DNA from: Halodesulfurarchaeum sp.
GTDB lineage: Archaea; Halobacteriota; Halobacteria; Halobacteriales; Halobacteriaceae
Direction of reading: 5' to 3'
DNA: 14,725 bases
NCBI GenBank assembly: GCA_018334775.1
Contig: JAGXLJ010000005.1
Span: forward strand, 1 to 14,725
The translations under genes were made by a program, and so were the position numbers. The first letter of the stretch is position 1; each line of letters begins with the position of its first letter. Positions 6,596-13,676 of this stretch are shown here, piece after piece. The notes beneath the pieces are model-generated. The model made no database searches and had not been told where the DNA came from. It was given only the letters and a program-made list of their open reading frames with translations.

Positions 6596-7240
6596 ATGGG
6601 ACTGCTCGGAAGTTTGCGCAACAGTATTTCGCAGGTTGCGAACACGTTGTTCGCGAGCGATGCTGAGCCGAAACGAATCGGTATCTATGGACCACCGAAC
6701 GCTGGCAAAACGACACTTGCCAATCGGATCGCCCGGGATTGGACCGGCGATGCAATCGGACCGGAATCCCGCATCCCGCACGAGACTCGACGAGCTCGAC
6801 GAAAAGAAAACGTGGAGATCGAGCGAAACGGCCAGACGGTGACCATCGACATTGTCGACACTCCAGGCGTGACGACGAAAGTCGATTACACCGAATTCCT
6901 CGAGCACGATATCGAAAAAGACGAAGCTGTGCGCCGCTCCCGGGAAGCCACTGAGGGTGTCGCGGAAGCGATGCACTGGCTTCGCGAAGACGTCGATGGG
7001 GTTATCTATGTCCTTGACTCCGTTGAGGACCCGTTTACCCAGGTCAATACGATGCTTATCGGTATCATCGAATCCCGGGACCTGCCGGTCCTGATTTTCG
7101 CGAACAAGATCGATCTCGATGAGGCCCAGATCAATCGCATCGAAAACGCGTTCCCCCAGCACGAGACGGTGCCGCTCTCCGCGTTGGAGGGGGACAACAT
7201 GGACGAAGTCTACGACAAGATCGCCGCGTACTTCGGGTGA
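6596..7240 (+). CDS. oapA: Era-like small GTPase OapA/ArvA
   Basis: The 214-residue protein carries all the GTPase motifs: G1 GPPNAGKTT (32-40), G3 DTPG (88-91), G4 NKID (170-173) and G5 SAL (195-197). The N terminus MGLLGSLRNSISQVANTLF could form an amphipathic helix, a possible membrane anchor (inference). It is the first gene of an operon with a DUF2073 protein and a zinc-ribbon protein, right beside the origin. That trio was named origin-associated proteins A-C. In Haloferax volcanii the same GTPase was shown to drive extracellular vesicle formation and named ArvA (from memory). It probably acts as a GTP-switched membrane-remodelling protein. The ATG at 6596 is supported by AGAGGGG seven bases upstream and by conservation of the N terminus as I recall it. 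Confidence 0.9.
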   Translation: MGLLGSLRNSISQVANTLFASDAEPKRIGIYGPPNAGKTTLANRIARDWTGDAIGPESRIPHETRRARRKENVEIERNGQTVTIDIVDTPGVTTKVDYTEFLEHDIEKDEAVRRSREATEGVAEAMHWLREDVDGVIYVLDSVEDPFTQVNTMLIGIIESRDLPVLIFANKIDLDEAQINRIENAFPQHETVPLSALEGDNMDEVYDKIAAYFG

Positions 7241-7241
7241 C

Positions 7242-7634
7242 ATGATGGCAGGAATCGAACACGATTCGGCAGACGGGGTTGAAATCGAGTTGATCTCGGG
7301 CCAGCGCATGCACGATAAGACTTCGATGGAAAAGATCCGGATGATCCTGGACGACGTCAGATCCGGGAACATCGTCATCCTCGAAGAGGGACTGACCCCG
7401 GACGAGGAGTCGAAACTCATCGAAGTGACCATGACGGAGATCAATCCCGATGACTTCTCGGGGATCGAAATCGAGAGTTTCCCCCAGCAAACGGCCACCG
7501 GAGGCGGCTTTCTCTCCCGACTCATCGGATCCGAACCGTCGAATGCGAAACTTACCGTCATCGGACCGGCCAATCAGATCCACTCGCTCCAGAAAGACGA
7601 CACCCTCATTCGCGCACTCATTTCGGGGAAATAG
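7242..7634 (+). CDS. oapB: DUF2073 protein OapB/ArvB
   Basis: The 130-residue protein reads MMAGIEHDSADGVEIELISG at the N terminus, then a compact domain with KIRMILDDVRSGNIVILEEGL and a C-terminal KLTVIGPANQIHSLQKDDT. It has no membrane segment and matches the DUF2073 family by these stretches and by position. It starts one base after the oapA stop, so translation is probably coupled; ATG at 7242 or 7245 are both possible. An in-frame extension back into oapA was discarded because it only translates oapA in another frame. Its biochemical role is unknown. As the second gene of the oap/arv operon it is thought to work with the GTPase, perhaps as a regulator or effector. Confidence 0.85.
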   Translation: MMAGIEHDSADGVEIELISGQRMHDKTSMEKIRMILDDVRSGNIVILEEGLTPDEESKLIEVTMTEINPDDFSGIEIESFPQQTATGGGFLSRLIGSEPSNAKLTVIGPANQIHSLQKDDTLIRALISGK

Positions 7635-7636
7635 CG

Positions 7637-8419
7637 ATGCCCCACCAATGTACGTCCTGTCAGTCGACGTTTCCCGACGGTTCGAAGGAGATGCTTTCAG
7701 GGTGTCCGAACTGTGGTGGGAACACGTTTCAGTACATTCCCGAAGGGGCCGATCCGAAAGATTACGAACCTGAGGCAACGGAGCCACCTGAACCCCCAGT
7801 TTCGGAGGATTCGGTGACTGGTCGTATGGGTCGAGCGGCCTCGACCGTTCGTGAATACGTATCAGCCCACCAAGACAAGGGCGAGACCACGGATGACACA
7901 CCGAGCGAACTGGAGGCGGAACGGTCCGAACAGTCGGCCGAAACTGATTCCTCAGAAAAACAGACTATCGAAACTGGGTCCACAGACACGGAGTCGCTCG
8001 AAGACAGGGCCCAGGCGTCTGCTAGGGGTGAGGTCGCGGATGTTTCCGAACTTCACTCGGGAGGGTCGACAACTGGAACACGTCCCACTGACTCAGAACG
8101 CCAGCCGGGAAAATCGAAAACTGACACCCAAACTGGTTCCGCTAGTTCGAGCCCGGACTCAAGAAAGCCCCCACGAGAGGATGGTCGGGTGGCTGAAGAA
8201 CCGAATAAAGCGGCAAATACCGACCTCGAAACTCTTCGCTCTGAACTCAACGATCAGTTCGAAAGCATTCGTATCGTCGAACCGGGCCAGTACGAACTCA
8301 ATTTGATGGAACTGTACGATCGCGAGGAACATATCGTCGCCCTTCGGGAGGACGGCAAATACGTGATCGAAGTTCCGGAAACGTGGCGGGACGGTGCGGA
8401 CAGCCCCGATCGGTCGTAA
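7637..8419 (+). CDS. oapC: Zinc-ribbon protein OapC/ArvC
   Basis: The 260-residue protein opens with MPHQCTSCQSTF and a second pair GCPNCGG. Cys5, Cys8, Cys23 and Cys26 form a four-cysteine zinc ribbon. Residues about 40-190 are acidic, Ser/Thr/Glu-rich and probably disordered. A conserved C-terminal segment (about 195-255, SIRIVEPGQYELNLMELY then KYVIEVPETW) looks folded and may be the interaction module. The start lies two bases after the oapB stop. This is the OapC/ArvC family zinc-ribbon protein of the origin-associated, vesicle-related operon. The molecular function is not established. The long disordered middle is variable in such proteins. The gene ends 39 bp before a convergent gene. 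Confidence 0.87.
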   Translation: MPHQCTSCQSTFPDGSKEMLSGCPNCGGNTFQYIPEGADPKDYEPEATEPPEPPVSEDSVTGRMGRAASTVREYVSAHQDKGETTDDTPSELEAERSEQSAETDSSEKQTIETGSTDTESLEDRAQASARGEVADVSELHSGGSTTGTRPTDSERQPGKSKTDTQTGSASSSPDSRKPPREDGRVAEEPNKAANTDLETLRSELNDQFESIRIVEPGQYELNLMELYDREEHIVALREDGKYVIEVPETWRDGADSPDRS

Positions 8420-8458
8420 TCGGAGTATTCGTTTTGCTTATAACCAGACCGGCCGTTT

Positions 8459-9043
8459 TCAGAAGTCAAAATCCGCCGAGATGGACCCGGACTCGTCGAG
8501 AGAAATTAAACCGTCACAGGCTGCTTCGAATTCCTCCTGAATGGCCGAGTCGTGGACTTCCGGGGAGACGTGAAACAACCCGATAGCTCCATGCTGTCGA
8601 AGCAGTTCCGTGAGTCGATCGAGCCCATCGACGGCGGCTGATTCGCCCGCGTAATAGGCAAGCTCCGAGACCGAATCAAAACTGAGCCGGCTCCCACCGT
8701 CGTCGCGCTCGAAAAACAGTTGGACTTCTTTTACGATTCCGTCGACATCGTCAGGAGAAGGAACGAACTCAACACGCGGCTTATCCCGTCGTGAATACCC
8801 CCGATCGATGCTCACCGCATCAAGGATGTGTATTTGCCTGGGATCGACACCATAATGGTCGAGTTTCTCGGCGACTTCGCGGGCTGTGGTACGGGTGGAA
8901 ACCACAAGTGCCGGCTCCGAACCCGCCGAGAGAAACCCCGTGTCGATGGGATCGGATCCGCCGATACTGGGGTGTTCCAGCAGGATCGACGTCCCCGCTG
9001 GCACAGTTTGTGGTGCCCCTTCGATTTCGAGCGCGTAGTCCAT
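8459..9043 (-). CDS. Degenerate KaiC/RecA-like haloarchaeal protein
   Basis: The 194-residue protein shows the layout of the archaeal KaiC/RadA-like ATPase fold. A first strand TSILLEHPSIGG sits where the P-loop would be, then ALVVSTRTTAREVAEKLDHY, then IHILDAVSID, a Walker B-like strand SRLSFDSVSELAYY, and GLFHVSPEVHD. The P-loop position reads HPSIGGSD, lacking GKT/S, so nucleotide binding by the usual route is unlikely. Similar haloarchaeal proteins are annotated only as domain-of-unknown-function or HTR-like proteins. It may be a regulatory or scaffolding protein. It faces oapC convergently and follows a small membrane protein gene after 63 bp, possibly as one transcript. Exact family is uncertain; the fold assignment is inferred from motif order. 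Confidence 0.75.
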   Translation of the reverse strand: MDYALEIEGAPQTVPAGTSILLEHPSIGGSDPIDTGFLSAGSEPALVVSTRTTAREVAEKLDHYGVDPRQIHILDAVSIDRGYSRRDKPRVEFVPSPDDVDGIVKEVQLFFERDDGGSRLSFDSVSELAYYAGESAAVDGLDRLTELLRQHGAIGLFHVSPEVHDSAIQEEFEAACDGLISLDESGSISADFDF

Positions 9044-9063
9044 ACCGATGAGACCCGTCGATG

Positions 9064-9102
9064 CCTTGTAAGCACTAGCCTCTGTCAGGGGTTTACTTAT
9101 AC
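9064..9102 (-). promoter_or_regulatory. Possible promoter of the KaiC-like gene
   Basis: Two TATA-like reverse-strand elements occur in the 63-bp gap: CTTACAAGG (9064-9072, about 25 bp before the ATG) and GTATAAGTAAAC (9091-9102, about 54 bp before). Either could drive the gene separately from the upstream membrane-protein gene. Confidence 0.3.
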
Positions 9103-9106
9103 CAAC

Positions 9107-9394
9107 TCAGACCGGGTCAGTGGCTGACAATCGAAGCAACTGATACCATCCGGCGGTAACGAGCAATACCCCGATCAAGACGGTGAATGCACTTCCGTTG
9201 TAGACGTTGATCAGTGCCGTTTCCGCGAGCGCCACGATGGGGAATCCGGCAGCGGCCAGCGGGACGGAATTGCTTCCATTGGCACTTATAAGGCCCAGAA
9301 CCCAATTTAAGCCCAAAACAAGTGTGCCGCCGAAGAGGACGGCCCAGGACCCGACGATCCCGGTTCGGACGGACAACTTGACCGCCGATGCCAT
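9107..9394 (-). CDS. Small hypothetical membrane protein
   Basis: The 95-residue protein starts MASAVKLSVRTGIVGSWAVL. It has three likely membrane segments: about 13-36, 46-62 and 69-89 (the last contains AFTVLIGVLLVTAGWYQLL). I do not recognise the family. The ATG at 9394 is supported by a TATA-like CTTTTAA centred 29 bp upstream (9420-9426), the leaderless arrangement. Directly behind this promoter lies a 22-bp palindrome shared with the divergent membrane-protein gene at 9495, so both may be under one regulator. It may be co-transcribed with the KaiC-like gene downstream. No function is proposed. Confidence 0.7.
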   Translation of the reverse strand: MASAVKLSVRTGIVGSWAVLFGGTLVLGLNWVLGLISANGSNSVPLAAAGFPIVALAETALINVYNGSAFTVLIGVLLVTAGWYQLLRLSATDPV

Positions 9395-9419
9395 ACTGCT
9401 CCATCTGACCCAAACCCAA

Positions 9420-9426
9420 TTAAAAG
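9420..9426 (-). promoter_or_regulatory. TATA-like element of the small membrane protein gene
   Basis: The reverse strand reads CTTTTAA, centred 29 bp before the ATG at 9394, consistent with a leaderless transcript. The palindrome at 9428-9449 begins one base further upstream. Confidence 0.5.
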
Positions 9427-9427
9427 T

Positions 9428-9449
9428 GCGTCAGACACCTGTCTGACGC
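9428..9449. promoter_or_regulatory. 22-bp palindrome between divergent promoters (candidate operator)
   Basis: Arms GCGTCAGACA and TGTCTGACGC are perfect inverted repeats around a central CC. The site lies immediately upstream of the TATA-like element of the leftward gene (9420-9426) and about 9 bp upstream of that of the rightward gene (9459-9465). Its length and symmetry suit a dimeric winged-helix regulator. In this position it could activate or repress both genes. Confidence 0.6.
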
Positions 9450-9458
9450 TGACACGGG

Positions 9459-9465
9459 GTTATTT
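9459..9465 (+). promoter_or_regulatory. TATA-like element of the four-helix membrane protein gene
   Basis: GTTATTT is centred about 33 bp before the ATG at 9495, suggesting a very short leader. It is a weak match, supported mainly by its position. Confidence 0.35.
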
Positions 9466-9494
9466 GGCCCCCCTCCGGCTACTGACACCTACGA

Positions 9495-10094
9495 ATGCCG
9501 ACCCGGGAATCGACCGGAACGAGGCGACTGTTTCGAACGGGGAGCGCAGTCGCTTTGCTCCTCGCGGGCACAACCGTACTCGCTGTGGCTGGAGCTGGAT
9601 TCCTGACTGAAATCTTGGTGCGTGTCGGCACGCCACTTAAATCGGCCCAATCCATCGCCGTCGGGATTGGGGCCCTAGTCCCGCCAATCGTCTTCATCGG
9701 AGCGACATGGACGACCACCGGCAACCGCCGGGCAAAACGACTCGCCGTTGGCGGGGGACTGCTAGCGGGCGGAACTGTCGTCTTATCATTTCTCACGGGC
9801 GGGCTGCAACCCGCCTCAGTGTCCTTCGACGGGCTGCTGGGAACGACACTCTTCCTCGGTTATGGTAGTGCTATCGTCGTAGTTTTTGCAGCGCTCCTGG
9901 ATGGAATTACAACTCCCAAATCGAACCGTTCGGGTACAAGAACCGAACAGGGATGGCAATCACGGTCTCGAACGCCCGCACGCGACTCGACTCGCTCCGG
10001 ACCCGTTCCGGCCGATGGCGGGTCGGAGGACTCCGACCTGGCTTTCCCGTTGGATTCGGATGGCGGAGAGGACCCGGAGGACGCTGATCGATAA
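9495..10094 (+). CDS. Hypothetical four-helix membrane protein
   Basis: The 199-residue protein has a short basic N terminus (MPTRESTGTRRLFRTG), four likely membrane helices (about 18-37, 53-72, 82-99 and 113-134) and a polar, acidic, probably disordered C-terminal tail (135-199). The layout resembles haloarchaeal domain-of-unknown-function membrane proteins, possibly DUF7139, but I cannot confirm that. The hydrophobic segments are rich in Gly and Ala, and there is no catalytic or transport motif. It is divergent from the small membrane protein gene at 9394 and shares a 22-bp palindrome with it. The methyltransferase gene starts 63 bp downstream on the same strand and may be co-transcribed. 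Confidence 0.72.
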   Translation: MPTRESTGTRRLFRTGSAVALLLAGTTVLAVAGAGFLTEILVRVGTPLKSAQSIAVGIGALVPPIVFIGATWTTTGNRRAKRLAVGGGLLAGGTVVLSFLTGGLQPASVSFDGLLGTTLFLGYGSAIVVVFAALLDGITTPKSNRSGTRTEQGWQSRSRTPARDSTRSGPVPADGGSEDSDLAFPLDSDGGEDPEDADR

Positions 10095-10157
10095 ATCGGG
10101 CGGAGCGGTTTTCTTGCTGGCCCGATTGGTTTGTGGCATGACTGGCGGTGGTTCGAT

Positions 10158-10832
10158 ATGAGTGTACGGGAAAAATTCGACGCGTGGGCTGCGGACGGCC
10201 GTGACAGGGGGATGGAGGAACGTCATTGGCACACCGCCAAGGAAGCGCTCTCGCGGATGCCCGTCGAGGACGGCGATGCCGTGTTGGATCTGGGAACCGG
10301 GAGCGGGTACGCCCTCCGGGCGCTCCGAGAGCGTTCGATCGGCCGCGGGTACGGGATTGACGCCTCCGTCGAAATGGTGACCAATGCAGCGGGATACACG
10401 GAGGACAGTTCGATCGCGTTTCTCAGGGGTGACTTCGAATCACTCCCCTTCGAATCGAACTCCCTCGACCACGCCTTCTCGATGGAAGCGATCTATTACG
10501 CCGACATCGATTCGGTCCTCACGGAACTCAAGCGCGTCCTCCGACCAAGAGGGACCTTTTACTGCGCCGTCGACTTTTACGAGGAGAACGTTCACTCCCA
10601 CGAATGGGAAGCGTTCATCGAGGTTCCGATGTCCCGTTTGAGCCGCGATGAATACCGCCAGGCCTTCGAACGGGCGGGTTTACACGTTGCCGCCCAGGAC
10701 AATATCCCGGACCGAGAGGTCGAGATCCCGCCGGCCGAGGAGTTCCCGACCGAATCGTTTGACACCCGAGCGGCGATGGTCGAACGCTACCGAACCTACG
10801 GCACGCTTCTTACCGTTGGTGTTGTTCCCTGA
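10158..10832 (+). CDS. SAM-dependent class I methyltransferase
   Basis: The 224-residue protein has the Rossmann-type methyltransferase signature: motif I VLDLGTGSGYALRAL (42-56), an acidic residue after the second strand (YGIDAS), FLRGDFESLPFESNSLDHAF as motifs III-IV, and LTELKRVLRPRGTFYCAVDF. It belongs to the UbiE/COQ5-like (Methyltransf_11 type) group, which transfers a methyl group from S-adenosylmethionine to small molecules; the substrate is unknown. The ATG at 10158 was chosen over an in-frame TTG at 10131 because the protein then begins MSVREKFDAWA, typical of haloarchaeal relatives; a weak GGCGGTGG lies just upstream. The gene ends 14 bp from the convergent ABC ATPase gene. Context does not suggest a substrate. 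Confidence 0.85.
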   Translation: MSVREKFDAWAADGRDRGMEERHWHTAKEALSRMPVEDGDAVLDLGTGSGYALRALRERSIGRGYGIDASVEMVTNAAGYTEDSSIAFLRGDFESLPFESNSLDHAFSMEAIYYADIDSVLTELKRVLRPRGTFYCAVDFYEENVHSHEWEAFIEVPMSRLSRDEYRQAFERAGLHVAAQDNIPDREVEIPPAEEFPTESFDTRAAMVERYRTYGTLLTVGVVP

Positions 10833-10846
10833 GGAGGCGTCGGTCC

Positions 10847-11878
10847 TTATCGCTCCGGTTCGACCTCTCGCAGCACCTGCACCGCCCCGGTTGAAAATCC
10901 AACTTGCATCGGTTCTGTCGGGGGTCCAGCAGTTTTCACGAGCAAGTCCCGGGTTCCCAGGCGGCAGTGAAGGGTGTAGCCGGTTCCCTGAAACTCCACG
11001 CTCTCCAGCCGAGGCTCCAGGACGGTGTCGTCCGATCCCAGATGCATCGCTTCGGGTCTGACAGCAAGGATATCTCCCGGGTCCACCTCCTCCCCGACCG
11101 CGATCTCTGCACCACCTTCGACAGTTGCCACGCTCCGCGTCACCGATTGCACCTCGAAGAGGTTATTGTCACCGACGAATGAGGCGACAAACCGGTTTGC
11201 TGGCTCCCGATACACGGCCTCGGGGTTGCCAACTTGTTCGACCCGACCGGCGTTCATGACGGCGATTCGCTCGCTCACCGCAAGCGCCTCGGATTGATCG
11301 TGAGTTACGTATATCGTCGTGATGCCCAACTCAGACTGAATTTCACGAACAGTTCGCCGCAGTCGGTCTCTGAGACGCGCGTCGAGTGCGCTCATCGGCT
11401 CGTCCAAAAGTAGGAGTTCAGGGCCTGGTGCCAGGGCGCGAGCCAGCGCCACCCGCTGTTGTTGCCCCCCTGAAAGAGTTTCTGGCTCTCGATCGCCCAT
11501 GGCTGCCAGATCGACGAGTTCGAGGAGTTCCTGGACCCGGTCGACAGTCGAGACGCCACGAGGTGGATCGTGAAACTTCAGCCCATACGCGACGTTCTCC
11601 GCGACGGTCATGTGTGGGAACAGGGCATAGTTCTGGAACACGATTCCGACGTTTCGGTCCTCTGGCGGAACTCCGGCCATCGGTTTGCCACCGATCCTGA
11701 CGGTGCCAGCACTGGGTTCTGTGAGCCCGGCAATAAGCCGGAGTGTCGTCGTTTTCCCACAGCCGGAGGGGCCGACCAGGGTGAAAAACTCCCCGTCTTC
11801 GACGGCGAGTGACACCGAATCGAGTGCCTGTTCGCCAGCAAAGGTCTTCGAGACGTTTCGCAGTTCGAGGGCCGTCAT
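10847..11878 (-). CDS. thiQ: ABC transporter ATP-binding protein, probable thiamine importer
   Basis: The 343-residue ATPase energises the adjacent permease. It shows Walker A GPSGCGKTT (36-44), a Q-loop in VFQNYALFPH, signature LSGGQQQR, Walker B LLLLDEP, and the H-loop in YVTHDQSEAL. A C-terminal beta-rich domain (about 235-343) is of the TOBE type, making it longer than bacterial ThiQ (about 230 residues) and closer to the PotA/FbpC/MalK group. The ATG at 11878 overlaps the permease stop (ATGA), indicating coupling; an in-frame start nine bases upstream was not used. The substrate assignment comes entirely from the thiamine-type binding protein two genes upstream, so iron or spermidine cannot be ruled out from this gene alone. 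Confidence 0.87.
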   Translation of the reverse strand: MTALELRNVSKTFAGEQALDSVSLAVEDGEFFTLVGPSGCGKTTTLRLIAGLTEPSAGTVRIGGKPMAGVPPEDRNVGIVFQNYALFPHMTVAENVAYGLKFHDPPRGVSTVDRVQELLELVDLAAMGDREPETLSGGQQQRVALARALAPGPELLLLDEPMSALDARLRDRLRRTVREIQSELGITTIYVTHDQSEALAVSERIAVMNAGRVEQVGNPEAVYREPANRFVASFVGDNNLFEVQSVTRSVATVEGGAEIAVGEEVDPGDILAVRPEAMHLGSDDTVLEPRLESVEFQGTGYTLHCRLGTRDLLVKTAGPPTEPMQVGFSTGAVQVLREVEPER

Positions 11879-13656
11879 GGCTCCCACCAGCCCCCGACGC
11901 GGTCGATAACGACGAAACTCCCTGCGGTCACGGCGAGCAGAACGGTTCCCATAGCCGTGGCCGGACCGAGGGTTCGGTTTCCCAAGTACCGCTCGACAGC
12001 GACGGGCATCGTGTAACTCGCACTGCCTTCAGCCAAGATGACCGTCGAATCGAATTCCCCGATGCTGATTGCGAAGGTCAGTGCCGCCCCGGCGACGATT
12101 CCGGGGACAATTAGCGGGACTTCGATGTCCATCCGCACGCGCGCTCGAGTAGCTCCCAGCACGCGGGCGGATTCGAGGAGTCGCTGATCGACTCGCTGGA
12201 GCAGTGGGGACACGGTTCGAGCGACGAACGGGTAGGCGGCCACCGCGTGTGCCGCCACAATTGCGACTGGTCCGGTCACGGCAATCCGATGCCCCAGCAG
12301 TTCCGTTCCGAACACGACCCCCTGGAGTAATCCCAGTCCGAGAACGATCCCACTGACCGCAAGCGGGGCCATGAGCACTGCATCTAACACCCGACTGCCG
12401 ACGAACCGCTTCGATTCGATGACGGCCACTGTCACTCCCATGGGCACGGCAACCAGCAAGGTCGCAGCGCCAAAGAACAGGGAGTTGACGATCGCTGGCA
12501 GGGGCTTGACCTGGAACGGGGCGCCGGTGAGTTGCCGTTCGAGGAGGAAGCTGTAGTGCTCAATCGTGAGCCCTGACGGCCCGGTCACACTCTCGATGAT
12601 CATGCTCAAAAGCGGGCCAAGGAAGACCACCACCACGATCATACCGTAGGCCAGTAATCCGATCCGTTTGGGGTCCCGAAGCGAGCCGAAAAGCGGTTTT
12701 CGGTCCGGCCCGCGACCAAGCCCGGAGAGACCGCCCTGGCCGCTCTCGTATCGGAGGTAGGCGTAGGTCAACGAGAGTGTAATCACCGTCTCGACGACGG
12801 CCAGGCCAGCGGCCTGTGCCAGTTCGAGTTGCTGGACGTGGGCGTACAGCCAGACTTCCACGGTGGCCAGTTGCAACCCCCCGAGAGCCAGCACGATGGG
12901 GAAAGACATGAACGTGAAGAGAAACGTGAGCAGGGCTCCGGTCAGGATTGCCGGAAGGAGTTGGGGGAGGGTGACGTCGAGAAACGAGCGGATCGGCCCG
13001 GCCCCCAGCCCACGAGCGGTTTCGAGCATCCGACGGTCAATGCCCTCCCACGCCGCAGTGACGATGCGCGTGACGAGTGGTGCGTTGTAAAACGCGTGGG
13101 CCAGGACGATGATTTCCAGAGTGTACATCGGCGAAACCGAGCCAAGGCCCAGGAGTCCGAGGGCGTCGTTCAACACTCCCTGGTCCCCGAACATGGCAAC
13201 GAAGCCGATCGCCACCATAATAGAGGGCAGGACGAAGGGAAGCATCGTGAGCGAGCGGAGCGTGTCCCGGCCCGGAAACGAGTATTGGGAGAGAAGATAC
13301 GCACCTGGAAGGCCGAGGGCGAGACTCGCAACAGTCGAGAGCAGGGCCTGGTAGACGGTAAATCCGATGAGCCCGAACTCGATCGATGGAAAGCCGGCCC
13401 GCACCCAGTCGAGAATACCGCCTGGAACGGCCCCGGGACGAGCAAAGATGTCACTTGCCGCTCCAAGGTAGAACTCCGAACCGAGTACCGCAACAATCGG
13501 CCCCGTCCCCTCGACCGTTCCACCCAATGCTTGGGCGAACACGGTCCCGATGGGGTAGTAAAACATTACCAGAAGAATGGCCGCGCTCGAGACTACCGCT
13601 GCTGGCAACAGGTACTCGCCTGACCACGTCGGCAGTCGGTCGACCGCTCGGGACAT
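11875..13656 (-). CDS. thiP: ABC permease with two fused transmembrane domains, probable ThiP
   Basis: The 593-residue protein, starting MSRAVDRLPTW, contains two consecutive binding-protein-dependent transport domains. Each carries an EAA loop for ATPase contact: LETARGLGAGPIRSFLDVTL in the first half and LESARVLGATRARVRMDIEV in the second. About twelve membrane helices are visible, split by a short linker near GGLSGLGRGPDRKP. Such fused permeases are typical of thiamine (ThiP) and iron (FbpB) importers. The ATG at 13656 lies 20 bp after the binding-protein stop; an in-frame GTG upstream and a longer version starting before the binding-protein stop were judged less likely. AGGTGG about 11 bp before the ATG could serve as ribosome binding site. 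It overlaps the ATPase gene by four bases. Full transporter membership is clear; the substrate is inferred. Confidence 0.88.
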   Translation of the reverse strand: MSRAVDRLPTWSGEYLLPAAVVSSAAILLVMFYYPIGTVFAQALGGTVEGTGPIVAVLGSEFYLGAASDIFARPGAVPGGILDWVRAGFPSIEFGLIGFTVYQALLSTVASLALGLPGAYLLSQYSFPGRDTLRSLTMLPFVLPSIMVAIGFVAMFGDQGVLNDALGLLGLGSVSPMYTLEIIVLAHAFYNAPLVTRIVTAAWEGIDRRMLETARGLGAGPIRSFLDVTLPQLLPAILTGALLTFLFTFMSFPIVLALGGLQLATVEVWLYAHVQQLELAQAAGLAVVETVITLSLTYAYLRYESGQGGLSGLGRGPDRKPLFGSLRDPKRIGLLAYGMIVVVVFLGPLLSMIIESVTGPSGLTIEHYSFLLERQLTGAPFQVKPLPAIVNSLFFGAATLLVAVPMGVTVAVIESKRFVGSRVLDAVLMAPLAVSGIVLGLGLLQGVVFGTELLGHRIAVTGPVAIVAAHAVAAYPFVARTVSPLLQRVDQRLLESARVLGATRARVRMDIEVPLIVPGIVAGAALTFAISIGEFDSTVILAEGSASYTMPVAVERYLGNRTLGPATAMGTVLLAVTAGSFVVIDRVGGWWEP

Positions 13657-13676
13657 CCCTGATTTGGCCACCTGTC

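Noticed and set aside
6506..7573. 355-codon open frame on the - strand across oapA and oapB
   Set aside because: It is antisense to two genes with intact family motifs, and its translation shows no domain.
10131..10157. TTG start for the methyltransferase
   Set aside because: It adds MWHDWRWFD, which is not expected for the family. The ATG at 10158 gives a normal N terminus.
12829..13623. 264-codon + strand open frame inside the permease gene
   Set aside because: It is antisense to a membrane protein with both EAA loops intact. The product is polar and has no domain.
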